Counted from the first letter of the stretch, positions 1-12,780 are shown. The stretch: DNA of 64,000 nucleotides from Prorocentrum cordatum (GCA_963575745.1 CAUYUJ010004780.1:739176-803175); one strand, 5' to 3'. Program-made: numbers and translations. The notes: generated from the letters alone by a model not told the origin.

Positions 1-662
1 CACGGATCGAGGGCGGCTCCTTGTCAAAATGAGGCTCTCACCTTCGCGCCGCGCACAGTCGTCTTGAACATGTGCAAGAGCTTCACGGATTGAGGGCGGT
101 TCCTTTTCAGAATGAGGCTCTCGCATTAGCGCCGCGTACACTCGTCTAGAACCTTTGCAAAGCTTCACGAATTGAATGCGGTTCCTTTCACAATGTGGTT
201 TTCGCCTTGCGCCGCGTACACTCGCCTTCAATATGTGCAAGAATTTCGCGGGTGAGAGCGGCTCCTCTTCAAAATGTGGCTCTCGCCATAGCACCGCGCA
301 CATTTGTCTTAAACTGTTGCAGAAGTTTCACGGCACCCCATGGGTAACGTATCAGAAGTGATGTGTTGGAACGACTCAGGATCGTCAGGGCGCAACAGTC
401 ATGTTGATTCGCGGTGTTAGAATTGCAGGAATAGCGTTCAGGCACGATTCAGGATCGTCAAGACGCAACAGTCAAGTTGATTCGTGGCATTGGATTCCAG
501 AGAACGGTGTTTGGGCACGCTTCGGGATCTTCCAATAAATCCTTGTAGGAGCCTGTGAAGAGGGAGCTTGGAGGGAGGGTTTATTCCGACATCACTGATG
601 AGTCTTGGGTTTGCACTGGTTCTCCTCCTCCTTTTTCACTCTCCTCCTCTTCTTCTTTCTCC
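1..662 (+). repeat. Composite repeat, copy 1 (cut by window start)
   Basis: About four degenerate units of roughly 80 bp (each with a version of TTCACGGATTGAGGGCGG, then AAAATGTGGCTCTCGCC, then GCGCCGCGCACA) run to about 330. They are followed by a non-tandem part of about 300 bp with the landmarks GTAACGTATCAGAAGTG, CAGGATCGTCA and GAAGAGGGAGCTTGGAGGGA, and then by a short pyrimidine-rich TCC tract. The same order of parts occurs at about 4.58, 13.04 and 37.84 kb. No protein family was recognised in any frame. I treat it as a dispersed non-coding repeat family whose mobility mechanism is unknown. Confidence 0.8.
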
Positions 663-2445
663 CCAACGTGTTCCCCGAATGGTTTCCACAACGGCTCGGG
701 AAAAACATAGTCCGACAGCTTGGCCGAGCTCTGGCCACAACGTTCGGCCACATAGGCGTTTCCGAAAAGGCAGGGGGCGGCGGTGATTCGCCGTAGGCGT
801 CTTCGATAGATGCCGTACCCCCTTGACCCCCTGGGAGGCAGCAGGGATCTGGATAGAGCGTCGATCGCCGCCGAATCGTGAGCGACGGAAAAGACGTGTC
901 CGCCACCGCTACGCCTCCACGGGCCTCCCGACATCCCGGGTCGCGAAGCACCAATACGACGCCGCGGGAACAACCGACGGCTGGAGCCCTCGACCGCACA
1001 TGTTCGCGCTGCAACTCCCAAGCCAGGTCGACCCGTGAGGTCCATGGGGGCTCCTGGCGCTCCAGGCAGCGGCCGCCACGGCGAAGTGCTCGACCAGCCC
1101 AGCGGCCACAGCAGCGGCGGAGAGGCTTGCCTGGCTGTCCCCCGGAGGTCCGGGCGCCGACGCCAGCGATGCCCAAACCCTCGTCCGGGCCCAAGCTGGA
1201 TGCGGCGGCGCCCAGCTATCGCAAGGCGCAGGGCCAGCAGGACAGCATCACACAGGCCGTCGTGGTCATGGGGGGCCAAGAAAGGTGCCGATACCGCTGC
1301 TCCCTGGGCCTCTCACAGGGTGAGTCCAAACAAGAACCTCGGGGAGAACCCTGCCGTGGCGACGAGGGCCCTCCTCCTCCTCCTCCGAGTTCTGCTCAAG
1401 ACGGTGCTGGTGGATACCCTTCCCTTCTCCCGCTCATCGGCTCGGCCTGGGCGCGGCAGCGCGCTCGCGCGCGGCGCGAGCGCGTGCGGCGAGCTGCTTG
1501 AGCCGGCGTGGGGGGCACACGACAGCGGGCTGCGGCGCCGACCGAAGAGCCCTGAGAAGGGCGCCGAGTCCCACCAGGCCCGCGCACAGGGGGGGTTCAG
1601 CATCGTTAGGCCTACGCTCAGGAACTTTTGCTCTGCGCGTCACGGCGGCAGCCCATGCCCTTTGGGGGCAACTTTTGGAAGGTCTTCGTCAGAGCGCCAT
1701 GGAGCCCGACTAAGGAGCCAAAGAACCGGATCTGGCCAGATTAACCCGGGATTAGGCCAGATTTAGCAGCACTAAGCTGGAATAAACAGAATTGACCCGA
1801 TTAAACAGGAGTCAGCCAGATTGGGCTGGTTTTCGACCAGGGATGTACCAGCGCCGATGCTGAAGTTAACCTTCCAGAAGTTGCATCCTAAATGCCCTGC
1901 GAGCGGAGAGCGCGTCGCTCCGCTCCGTGAGGCGGAAGATTCGGAAGGACTCGGGACGTTGACGCTGGGGGGCCAGGGAAGTGGACAGCGTGCCGCGCCG
2001 AAGCGTGGTGGACCAGAACTGGCGGCGAGACACGCTAAGCCAAAGTTCCTGACGGTATCCGAATCCCACGTTTGGCTTCACGCGCCCTGGGTAGCGTGGA
2101 ACGTCCACGCGGCGGCCGACATCTCGGCCCTGCTGGACACACGATGCGACAAACGCAGGCCCTCCAGAATAGCTCGTGCCAGTGCGGCGGTACACTGCGC
2201 ATGGGCATGGGACGGGTGGGGTGGGGGGGGGGCGGAGAAAGAGGAGCAAAAGGACGAGGGGCCCTCAGCGCCACCAGCCTGCCCCCTCGAGGCGGGGATG
2301 GATGCCGCGAAGCACGGCGGGGACGGCATCTATGCCCACCTGGAGTGGAGGTCGGACGGCGGAGCCCAGGCCTTCCCCGTGGCAATGAGGATGGGTCTAA
2401 CAATGCGGAGAGATAGCGGAAGGGAGAGCGAATACGAAAGCAGGA

Positions 2446-2672
2446 TCAGTCAGCATCAAATCGGCAAATCGGATCGGATCGGGATGTGCGTGGGATCGAG
2501 CTGCATCGGCACGGAGTCGAAGTCGAAGCGGATCCGCTGCGGCAGGACGCACAACAGCGCCATGCACGCATCGCGAGCCGCATCGGATCGTCGGAAAATC
2601 GGGATCGAATCGGATCGGGCTGGCTGGAACCGATATCGAATCGGATCGATCGGATCGAAGTTTCAGAGATCC
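2446..2672. repeat. Degenerate CGGATCG simple repeat
   Basis: CGGATCG, TCGGATCGGATCGG and ATCGAATCGGATCG recur many times in this stretch, mixed with unrelated bases. It is a decayed 5-7-bp tandem repeat. The frames crossing it are open but carry only repeat-derived residues (S-D-R-I-G-type words). Confidence 0.7.
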
Positions 2673-4017
2673 GAACGACATGAGCAAAAGCTAGTCGCCC
2701 GCGAGCGCCACGGCTGACAAATCGAGTCATGGCGGAACCACCTCAGGCCCGCCCTACGGACTCCCTACCGAAACTGCGCAAGGGACACCCCCGTTGAGGG
2801 ACATCTGCCGTCCGAAACGGAAGCGAGTGAGGGGCACGACGGGAGGAGGAAGCGGCCGCGGAACGGCCAGAGAGCCCTCGGCCCGTGCAGATCTTCAAGC
2901 GGAGACGGAGGTCCGGCTCGCGAACTCAACGGCGGCGCAGCAGGAGAGCGCAGGGCATGCCGGAGGCGCAGGTCAGGTCAGAGCCGCAGCCCGAGAGGGC
3001 ATCGTGCGAGCATGGCGACTGGCGCGCTCCCCCTGCCGTGGGCTCTCCCGGACCAGGCGCGCGAGCTGGGCGTGCAGCCCGCGGTGACGCAGCTTCGTGG
3101 GACTGGCGACACAGGACTGGCGGAATCTGCCGCCGTGCTGGCACGACAGACGAGCGCTGGAGTGCATGCTGAGTGGAGGGTTTCTGTAGTTTTTGAGGGC
3201 CAGCAAGCCCGCCCCCCCCCACCCCCCAGCTCAAAGGGCCTTAGTCGAAATCCGCTGACGCTCTGCACTTAACGGCGCCACCAGGAAGGGTCTGTGGGTG
3301 TGGTGCAAGCCGCCGGATTCACCCGAGAGCAGCGTCCAGGATGCCTGCCCGCATCTGCCTCGCTACAATCACTCCTCCAAGCCCCCTCGATCTCGAGGGA
3401 TTTTAATGATACGCTGGCACCAAAACTGGCCAGGCCCTTGCTGGGCCCAGAACTGCATGTTCTGGAAGCTCCTGGCCAGGAGGGTATGCACCAACCGCAG
3501 TCGTGGCGAGGACGCCGTCAGCATCAGCGCCAGCGATCGAGTAGGGGATCGACTATAGAATTGATTTGCCCACGAATTGGAATGTTCGTCGGAACTACCA
3601 ATAGTACATAGAATGTTCGCAGATCTACGAATGCTCTACGTACTTTTTTTGCATAGTCGACAATCAAGTCAACTCTGGGGGAAAACAACTTTCTAGTCGA
3701 TCCCCTACCCGAAGCGTATGGTCCCAGACATCCGACGCCATGGCTTTTCCTCGACGGGGGCCCGCAGCAGGACTCCTTGACCCCAGCGCGGGGGAGGCGA
3801 CTCGTCATGGGACTTCGTCCGACAGCCCTGGGGCAAGGCATGGGCCTCCAGAGGCCCACACCCGGAACAAGCCGACCGCCGTGACCTTCCCGTGACGCCA
3901 GATGTAAGACGATGCCAGACGAAGCCAGGACGAGGACAAAAAAGGGTGAGGATAAATCAATAATGTCTGAGAATTGGCGGCTATGGAGGATGTATCGGGC
4001 ACCGCTGCCTTCTCAGA

Positions 4018-4062
4018 GCGTTCCGGAAAGCTCTGAGAACGTTCCGGAATGCTCTGGAACGG
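4018..4062 (+). repeat. Tandem 22-bp GTTCCGGAA-containing repeat
   Basis: Two adjacent near-copies read GCGTTCCGGAAAGCTCTGAGA and ACGTTCCGGAATGCTCTGGA. Each holds the palindrome TTCCGGAA. The function is unknown; it is a short local duplication. Confidence 0.6.
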
Positions 4063-4161
4063 ATTTATCGTCGTCCTAGCCCCATCCGAACGATGGCAGG
4101 ATAAAGATAATTCCGGACTCTTGAGCGATCTTTTGAGGATTCCAAAACGGTGCAGGTTACA

Positions 4162-4207
4162 GACCGTGCGGTGACCTCGAAATCCCCAACGACCTCACCG
4201 CACGGTC
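4162..4207. repeat. Inverted repeat with CCGCACGGT arms
   Basis: The arms GACCGTGCGGTGA (4162-4174) and TCACCGCACGGTC (4195-4207) are perfect 13-bp complements around a 20-bp loop. Further direct copies of CCGCACGG occur near 4211, 4316 and 4330, so the motif is repeated beyond the hairpin. Confidence 0.7.
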
Positions 4208-4576
4208 CTTCGCCGCACGGTTTTGAGACCCTGGAGGCCCCAGTCGCCTGGCACGCCCTCGGAGAGCGACCCCTGTCCCAAAACCACTCGGTCACCCCGA
4301 ATCCCCACTGAGTCACCGCACGGTAAAGTCACCGCACAGTTTCGGGGCCCGCGAGATTCGTCCTCACCCTACCCGAGGAGGCCTTGGGAGTGGGCCGCCG
4401 TCGGCGCCAGTGCACGCCCCCCGTGCCGCGGAGGAGCAAGGAGGGTCCACCAACCATCTCGGCGGCAGCGCGGGCCTCCACTGGCGGCGCTGGCCTCCCC
4501 TCTCCATCCTGCGCGCGACCGCGCACGCGCGCGCCCGAGGCCTCTCATGGGGAGAGCTGCACACCAATGCCAGCAC

Positions 4577-5590
4577 CCATTGACAACTTCTCCCTGTCGC
4601 CCCCCGCGGGCAGTCTTTAGGGCGGGCCAGGCGTTTCGCCTGAAACTTCCTCACCTGTTGTGATTCTGAAATCTAAAAAGTGGCAACAGATTAACAAATG
4701 GAAAGCGGGTCGCCATCAAAATGTGTGTCTCGCCTTAGCGCCGCGCACATTCGTTTTCAAAAATTACAAGAGTTTCACGGATTGAGGGCGGGTCGTTTTC
4801 AAAATGTGGCTCTCGCCTTAGCGCCGCGCACATTCGTTTTCAAAGTTTGCAAGTACTTCACAGATTGAGGGCGGGTCGCTTTCAAAATGTGGCTCTCGCC
4901 TTAACGCCGCGCACATTCGTTTTCAAAATTTGTCAAAGCTTCACGGATTGAGGGCGTGTCGTTTCCTGAATGCGTCTCACGCCCTATCGCCGCGCACATT
5001 CATTTTCAATAATTGTAAGAGTTTCACGGATTGACGGCGGGTCAATTTCTAAATGCGTCTCTCACCTCAACCTCGCGCACATAAATTGCAAGAGCTTTAC
5101 GGATTGAGGGCGGTTCCTCTTCAAAATGTGATTTTCGCCTCAGCGCCGCGCACATTCGTTCAAACAAAGTTGCAAGTGTTTCACGGATTCCCATGATCAA
5201 CGTACCAGAAACATTGTTTTGGAAGGACTCCGGATTATGCAGGCGCAGCAGTTATCTTGATCGCGGCGCTGAAGTCCCAAAAATTGCGTGTTGGCACAAT
5301 TCTGGATCGTCAAGACGCAGCAGTCAGGTTGACACGTGGCGTTGAAATCCCGCGAGCGATGTTTTGGCATGCTTCAGGATCTGCAAACGGTTGTCTTCCA
5401 ACGAGGCAGTTCCCTCAATTGAAATGAGCCGTGGTAAGGGGCCTACGAAAAGGGAGCTTGGAAGGAGGGTTCATTCCAACATCGTTGATGACTCTTGGGT
5501 TTACACTGGTCCTCCTCCTCCTCCTCCTCCTCCTTCTCCCTCCTCCTTCCTCCCTCCGCCCTCCTCCCTCCTCCCTCCTCCATCCTCCCT
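4577..5590 (+). repeat. Composite repeat, copy 2
   Basis: This copy starts with the shared lead ACAACTTCTCCCTGTCGC and GGGCGGGCCAGGCGTTTCGCC. It then carries about six 80-bp-type units (4690-5190) and the non-tandem part with GATCAACGTACCAGAAAC, GGAAGGACTC, GATCGTCAAGACGCAGCAG and GGGAGCTTGGAAGGAGGGTT, and ends in a (TCC)n tract (about 5508-5590). Just after the TCC tract is CCATCTCGGCCTGG, which also follows the TCC tract of copy 3. It is non-coding as far as can be seen. Confidence 0.85.
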
Positions 5591-5799
5591 CCCATCTCGG
5601 CCTGGCGGCGCCAGAGTTGGCCCCGCACCCCGTCGCCGTGGGGGCCGCCGGGCAAGCGGGAAAGAGTCTAGTCTGCTAGGCCGCCCACGACTCAAGTGCT
5701 GGGCTTTCCCCAGCTTGGCATTCGTCGAATTGCAAGCCACCTCCCAGAATTCAAAGTCCGAGCTGCCGGAACCACACCCCAACGAGGGCGAGGGACGAA

Positions 5800-6180
5800 G
5801 CGGAAAAAAGAGAGGAGGAGGAGGAGGAGGAGGAGGGAAAGGGGGGAGGCGCAAGGCGCGCGCGGCAGCAGGGGCGGCCAGGCAGGGGCGGGGAGAGGAA
5901 AGGAGAGGTGCGGCCGGGGGGGGCGGTGAGGTTGGTGGTGGTGGTGGTCGCGGTCGCGGCGTTGTCGTGCTGGTGGTGGTCGTGGTCGTGGTGCCAGCTG
6001 GCGGTATCCGCGGTGGTTGTCGTGCCGGCGCTGGTCGTGGTCCTGGTGCTGGCGGTTGGGGCGGTTGTCGTGATTAGGGTCGTCGTCGTGGTGCTGGTGG
6101 TGGCGGCGGTGGTTGTCGTGCTGGTGGCGGTTGTGGTCGCGGCGCTGGTGGCGGTCGCGGTGGTTGCCGCGCCGGCGGTG
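5800..6180. repeat. GGA tract and degenerate GTGGTGGTC / GGTCGCGGC repeat
   Basis: A (GGA)n purine run (about 5808-5840) is followed by about 250 bp of degenerate GTGGTG, GTCGTG and GCGGTC triplet words. The 3' end of the RT fragment on the minus strand runs into it, so the Pro/Arg-rich tail of that open frame is repeat-derived, not protein. Confidence 0.75.
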
Positions 6181-6184
6181 GTCC

Positions 6185-7618
6185 ATCAGGCGGTGGCCAT
6201 GCCAAGGGGCCGCCGGCCAGCGCGCTCAGCAGCATCTCAGCACTACCCCTTCGGAGGGTTCTGCTGATCTGCCGCCAGAGGCCGCCCAGCTGCTCAGAGC
6301 GGTCACCGTCGTCGAGGCCGACTCCGCAGCTGCGGACGAAGCTGGCTGCTTCGTCGCTGGGCTGGCCCCCCGCCTCGAAGACTAGGGGGACCAGCTCGCC
6401 CCCGTGCGGGGGGTACCGCTCCCGCTTCCGGTCCACCGCCTGGGCGGCCGTCAAACCATCCTTGTCGGCCCGGGCACCCCTGCGTGAAGCGTAGGTTGAG
6501 TGTACGCAGGTGATGCTCCAGTCGACGTAGACGCAGCGTCCGGTGGCTGGGCCATTGGTGGAGAGGTCCAGAACCGCTTGCTGGAGCACTCCCGTGCGGG
6601 GGTGTCGGCGATCCCAGGCGGGAACGGATTGCTCCGCGGGCGCGGCGAAGCTGGTGAGCTCGGCGTGTTTCGCAGAGTGCCAGTCGCGGCAGCTGTTGTG
6701 GCGTTCGTTGCGGGACTCACCCACCTCGCACTTGACTGCGTGCCAGCCGCGCGGGTCCAGGAGCTCGTTGCACAGGCTGCCGTCCTGGCGGCGGCGCTGG
6801 CAGCGTGAGCCAGGCGGGCAGACCGGGATGCAGAGGCGACGCTTCAGGTTGCCGCAGAAATGCGGGTCGGGCTGGCGGGGGTCGTCTGGCTGGCGCGGGA
6901 GGAGCCAGCTGCCGGCGCCCGTGCCTCCGTTCTCCCGCAAGCGTAGGCGACGGTCCTCGTCGAGCGTCCGCAGCAGCTTCTCCCTGTTGGCCGCGGAGGC
7001 CGTCTTGCCCCAGTGGTTCTGCAGCTTGGGCCGCGGTTCCGCTGCGCAGCCTATCCAATCAAAAGGCGCCTGGAGGGCGTCTGCTGCCCGGAGAGCTGCC
7101 TCCGCCTGGTCGAGCGTCTGCTGTGTCCGCGGGCGGCGGGCTCGGAATTCCTCTAGCGAGCTGGCTCCGAGGCAGGCCATCACGCCGTGAAGGAGGAGGG
7201 CCCAGCTAGCAGCGTAGGCAGCAGGCGCCGTCTGGGTAGCCGAGGGGAACGCGCATCCGCCTTCGGCAAGGCGCAGCGCGGCCAGGAGCCGCTGGTGGGG
7301 GTCCAAGGTTCCGCCGGCGATCTCGTCCAGGCAGCCGAAAAGAATGCGGTCCAGCTGCTTCGTCCAGCCCCCCTGAAGGTTGGCGCGGAGGTGGTGCGTG
7401 ACGCATCCGCTGGCGAAGGCCTGCAGGAGAGTGAAGGCGCTCTCGGCCCGTAGGCCCGTAGGCCCGCCTGTCGCAGCTCTTGCAGGCGGGTGGCAAACGC
7501 CGTTGCCTTGGCCACGGCCGTGGCCCCGTCTAAGCCGGCATGCGCAGTCACCCTGTCTTCTTGCTGACGTCGGGGATCTGAGTAAGCCAGCAACGGTCGA
7601 GCTCAGGGCCACCCACAT
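6185..7618 (-). pseudogene. 5'-truncated non-LTR retrotransposon: RT C-terminal half with zinc/nuclease-like tail
   Basis: One frame is open from 7618 down. It resembles the region after the RT palm in algal and invertebrate non-LTR elements: GGCAFPSA, then LRLRENGGTGAGSWLLP, RLCIPVCPPG, a Cys/His cluster (CNELLDPRGWHAVKC) followed by RHN, then VLDLST, VYVDWSITC and RYPPHGGELVPLVFEAGG. A Cys/His knuckle, RHN, and then an acidic D...D pair is the layout of restriction-like endonuclease (RLE) tails in R2-type elements; that assignment is my inference. No RT palm (QG or YADD box) is found upstream, so the copy is 5'-truncated near 7620. The last 60 or so residues are read from the GTC/GGT repeat below 6190. 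Confidence 0.75.
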
Positions 7619-7733
7619 TAGAGCCGGCTGAGTGGCCGCCCTGTGAGGGGGGCCCCCGTGTGAAACGTTTTCTGCAGCACGGTGGAAGGATGGGGGCTCC
7701 TCTCCCCTTAGGTCCTGGGCGTTTCCATGGGGG

Positions 7734-8351
7734 ATGGCGGCTTTGATTCCTAGGCAGAGGTTTCATATTCAGGTCTCTAACATGCTGTACCAAGCAACAG
7801 TTCAGCTTCTTTGTATTATGGCAATTGTAGGGGAATGTGGGTGGGTCGAACACCCGGCATCTCCCACGTGGGAGCCCCGAGCTGTCCCCTCCTGGGCCTT
7901 CAGGCCCACTCGTGCTCTCATATGCTCCCCAGTCTGTCGACTCACGGAGTTCGACCAGTGTGAGTTTGGTCAAGATGGACGAGCCCCGACTGGCACACTC
8001 GCGGTGCGGCTCCCCACTCTCCATACTAAGTTGTGCGATACCCCTGGAGGCGGGCGCTGCAGTCCTGGCCCGCGGGGCCAGCAGGCGTTGTTGGGCAAAG
8101 CTGACGACGGCACTTTCAGGACTTCTCGCAAAAAGGTATATCCCCCAGCACTGTGCGGAGTCACTGGGCATTCCATGCTAGACGCGATCCTTGCGTCACT
8201 TGACGTGGGATCGGATATTGATGACAGCCAGCAGGTCGAGATGCTGCGTGCCTTTGTTGTTAGCTCCGCTACAATAGCAGATGATGCGCCACCCATAGGG
8301 GCCAGATTTTGCAGTCCCGCGTCCGATCAGAGGCGAGTCCAGCATTGCTAG
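7734..8351 (+). pseudogene. C5-cytosine methyltransferase-like fragment
   Basis: A 205-codon frame contains, in order, a hydrophobic segment (LCIMAIVGECG), WVEHPASPTWEP, LTEFDQCEFGQ, GTFRTSRKKVYPPALC. The order E-N/H-P, D-x-C-x-(Y/F)-G, H/G cluster, F-x-T-A/S, YPPA is the one seen in the methyltransferase-like domain of the YR retroelement at 24.6-25.3 kb (YLENPRTS, DFCQYG, YPPAFAA), so I read both as the same dinoflagellate family. The N-terminal half with motif I and the Pro-Cys motif IV is absent. It is probably a fragment or decayed exon. It lies head-to-head with the RT fragment on the other strand. Catalytic ability is not implied. Confidence 0.55.
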
Positions 8352-9235
8352 AATTCGCAAGGTGCTCAATCCACATCCCTCGCAGGACCAGGACCCAGAC
8401 CTCGATTCACATTCGGTTGCGATCTCTGCAGAGAGGGATCCGGCCCCTCAGGTCCCAGACTGGTCCCAGGAAGACCCCTTCATACCAGGTTCACCTTTGC
8501 CTCCTCCCCCTCCGCCTCATTCTCTCTCAAAGCTATCCAGGCTAGGATCGCGGCCAACAGGGCCGAGGCGCTCCGTCGAAGGAGGGCTCCAGAGACCGAG
8601 GCGCGCAGGCTCCGTATCCTTTCCCTCAACCTCTTTGGCTCCCCGTCCGAGCTCCCCACACGTGCAGGCCCCACGTCAGTTCGGGGCCGACCTCCATCGG
8701 TGGTTTAAGGAAGCCTCAGGCACGCGAGGGGTTCTACCCGTGGGTAGGGGAGGGATGGCGGAGGGGGGGGGACGATTTGTTAGCACCCTGGCCGGCCGCT
8801 GTGCCTGCCCGCCGTGCGCCCCCTGGCCCTGGCGCAGGGGGAAGCACGGGCGAGGGCATTGAACTGGCGCCGAGTGTGCGCGCACAGAGTCTCTTATACG
8901 CCTGCAGTTGATGAGGAGGTGGACGTTCTTCGGAGGATAGTCGGAGGAGGAGGACTTCACATGCTCTCTTGCACGTTCGCCTGGAACTACGTGTTCGTGC
9001 AGGCCCGTTGCCTCGGCCGGCCTTTGAGGATAAGATAGGAAGGGAGGATTTGAGGATCAGTGCAGAGAGGGTTCAGCATGGGGGTTCAGCAGAGAGGCCG
9101 CCTCTCAGCTCTGATGTATACCGCTTTATGGTGTATGTTTCAGTTGCTGCCCGCCTCGAGCAAGCCCATGAGGACTGTAGCCTACACTCAGGTGCTGCAC
9201 GCCCCCAGCAATGGCTCCCAGAGTGGAGCCTTTTC
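8352..9235. other. No recognisable gene
   Basis: Frames are open on both strands, but none shows a motif I can name. A short G-run (8761-8772) and a pyrimidine-rich patch (8500-8530) are the only structures seen. Confidence 0.5.
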
Positions 9236-9520
9236 TGCGGATTTCCTGTATCCTGTATCCTGTATCCTCCTCCTCCTCCTGCTCCTCCTCCTCCTCCTCC
9301 TCCTCCTCCTCCTCCTCCTCCTCTCCTCCTCCTCCTCCTCCTCTTCCTCCTCCTCCTCCCTCCTCCCCTCTTCCTCTTCCTCTTCCTCTTCCTCTTCCTC
9401 TTCCTCGTCCCTCGTCCTCTTCCTCCTCCTCCTCCTCCTCCTCCTCCTCCTCCTCCTCCTCCTCCTCCTCCTCCTCCTCTTCCTCCTCCTCCTCCTCCTC
9501 CCCTCCTCCTCCTCCTCCGC
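9236..9520 (+). repeat. (TCC)n / (TTCCTC)n microsatellite
   Basis: It starts with three copies of CCTGTAT, then has nearly uninterrupted TCC and TTCCTC words on the plus strand. The polypyrimidine bias is complete. All six frames give homopolymeric Ser, Leu, Pro, Glu or Arg runs, so the long ORFs over it are artefacts. Confidence 0.95.
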
Positions 9521-9651
9521 CTTCACCATCACCAACACCATCACCATCACCATCACCATCACCACCTAGCATCATCATCATCATCATCATCATCACAATC
9601 ATCAAATCAGCATCATCTATCTCAACACATACATCATCATCATCACCACCA

Positions 9652-9683
<32 letters not shown>

Positions 9684-9701
9684 TCCATCCTCATCACAAT
9701 C

Positions 9702-9740
<39 letters not shown>

Positions 9741-9968
9741 CTATCCTATCCTCATCATCATCATCATCATCATCATCACATCATCAGCAATCATCATCAT
9801 CCACCCCAAAACCCTAACCAATCAATCAAGCAATCAAAAAACATCATCAGCCATCATCATCAGCAGCAGCATCAGCATCATCTCATCATCAGCATCATCA
9901 TCATCACATCCAATCCAGCATCCTCATCATCATCATCATCATCAACATCATCATCATCATCATCATAG
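9521..9968 (+). repeat. (ATC)n microsatellite with interruptions
   Basis: ATC/CAT triplets fill the stretch, broken by ACC, AGC and short unique words (CCCCAAAACCCTAACCAATC near 9804). It is contiguous with the TCC tract upstream. Confidence 0.95.
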
Positions 9969-10019
9969 AGGAGAACGTGAATCACCGCCGCTTTACTGAG
10001 GAAATGCCAAAACCTTTTC

Positions 10020-10262
10020 CCTCCGGAACCCGGGGTCTCCCCCCCCCCTCCCCCTACGAAAATCCCCCCCCCTGCTGGACCCCCCCCCCCCCCCCCTTCC
10101 CCCCCGCAAAAACCCCCCCTCCCCCTAACCCCTCCCCCCCCCCCCCCTTCCCACGTAAAGGGGGGTCACTAACCGGTTCGAACCCCCCCCCCCCCCCCCC
10201 CCTTCCGATCGAAAACCGGGGAGGTCTACTACCATTGAACCCCCCCCCCCCCCCCCCCCCTA
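10020..10262 (+). repeat. C-homopolymer-rich tract
   Basis: Runs of 7-18 C are separated by short words. At about 10156-10182 it carries GGTCACTAACCGGTTCGAAC, which is an inverted, near-identical copy of the motif repeated three times at 11310-11460. Homopolymer lengths are the least reliable part of any assembly. Confidence 0.85.
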
Positions 10263-10269
10263 CTCACCG

Positions 10270-11290
10270 CCAGCAAACGACTCCCGGTCCCCACCACCGT
10301 CCGCATCACATCCCCCACTGGTGTTCCCAGCACTACTGTCCTCACCACCGCTGTCCCCACTGGTTCCACCACCGCCCCTACTGTCCCCACCAGTGGCCCC
10401 ACCACTGTCGCACTGTCCCCGCTGTCCCCAGAACTGTTCCCACCACGGTTCCAATCTCCCCACTGTCTCCACGGCCCCAACCACTGCCCGACTATCCCCA
10501 CTGTCCCCACTGTCCCACTGACTCCTCCGCTGTCCCACTGAGCTGTCCCACTGTTCCCACCACTGTCCCCACTGTCCCCACCACTGTCCCCACTGTACCA
10601 CTGTCTCATTGTCCCACCGCCGTCCTCGCCACCGCCTTCACCACTGTCCCCACCACCATTGTACCCTCCACTGTCCCACTGTTTCCACCTCATTCCCATT
10701 GTCCCCACACCACTGTCCCCACCACCACCGTCACCACCACTGTCCACTGTCCCCCCCTGTTCCCACCATTGTCCCCACCACTGTCCCCACCACTACCGTC
10801 CCCACTACTGTCCCACTCCCCACTGTTCCCACCACTGTTCCCACCACGGTTCCACTCTCCCCCACTGTCTCCACGAACCCAACCACTGCCTATCCCCACT
10901 GTCCCCACTGTCCCACTGACTCCTCCGCTGTCCCACTGAGCTGTCCCACTGTTCCCACCACTGTCCCCACTGTCCCCACCACTGTCCCCGCTGTGCCTCT
11001 GTCCCATTGTCCCACCGCCGTCCTCGCCACCGCCTTTACCACTGTCCCCACCACCATTGTACCCTCCACTATCCCACTGTTTCCACCTCATTCCCACTGT
11101 CCTCACCACCACTGTCCCCACCACCACCGTCCCCACCACTGTCCACTGTCCCCCCTGTTCCCACCATTGCCCCCACCATTGTCCCCACCACTACCGTCCC
11201 CACCACTGTCCCACTGTCCCACTGTCCCCACCACTGTCCCGCTGTCCCCTCACCACTGTCCCACCAACACCGCCCCCACCTCTGTCCGCA
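10270..11290 (+). repeat. ACTGTCCCC minisatellite with a 398-bp tandem duplication
   Basis: The core word is CCACTGTCCC with CCACCA variants. On top of this a long unit is duplicated in tandem: GACTCCTCCGCTGTCCCACT occurs at about 10519 and 10917, and the following landmarks (CCTCGCCACCGCC, CATTGTACCCTCC, CCACCTCATTCCCA) repeat with the same spacing of about 398 bp. Frames are open on both strands with Thr/Val/Pro or Gly/Asp/Ser repeats; I do not consider them genes. Confidence 0.9.
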
Positions 11291-11299
11291 CCCCCACTC

Positions 11300-11470
11300 G
11301 GTTTTCGAGGGGGGGGTGGGGGTTCGAACCGGTAGTGACCCCCCCCCCTTTTCATGATGAGCTGGGGGGGGGGGGGGGAGGGGTTCGAACCGGTAGTGAC
11401 CCCCCCCGGTTTTCCGGAGGGGGGGGGGAGGGGTTCGAACCGGTAGTGACCCCCCCCGGTTTTCCGCCAG
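11300..11470 (+). repeat. Three tandem copies of a GGTTCGAACCGGTAGTGACC motif in G/C runs
   Basis: GGTTCGAACCGGTAGTGACC occurs at about 11320, 11382 and 11433, each between a G-run and a C-run and followed by GGTTTTCC or TTTTC. An inverted copy lies at the other side of the minisatellite (10156-10182), so the block is flanked by inverted motifs. Confidence 0.8.
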
Positions 11471-11490
11471 CAGCGGTAGAACACGCTCTT

Positions 11491-12780
<1,290 letters not shown>

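Larger units (their letters stand above)
663..4576. other. GC-rich stretch with no recognisable gene
   Basis: Long open frames exist here on both strands (for example 581-1279 minus and 1821-2717 plus), but they overlap in several frames, are rich in Arg, Pro, Gly and Ala, and show no family motif. This is what GC-rich non-coding DNA gives by chance. The simple-sequence islands are listed separately. Remote or rapidly evolving exons cannot be excluded. Confidence 0.6.

Noticed and set aside
581-1279. 232-codon minus-strand open frame
   Set aside because: No family motif, Arg/Gly/Pro-rich, overlapped by open frames on both strands; expected in GC-rich non-coding DNA.
5584-5600. CCATCTCGGCCTGG after TCC as the 5' end of another LINE-1 copy
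   Set aside because: Only about 14 bp match the start region of LINE-1 after composite copy 3; it may belong to the composite repeat, and no LINE domain follows.
10156-11460. GGTTCGAACC as tRNA T-arm or pol III B box
   Set aside because: The flanks do not form a T-stem or acceptor stem and no A box or cloverleaf is present.
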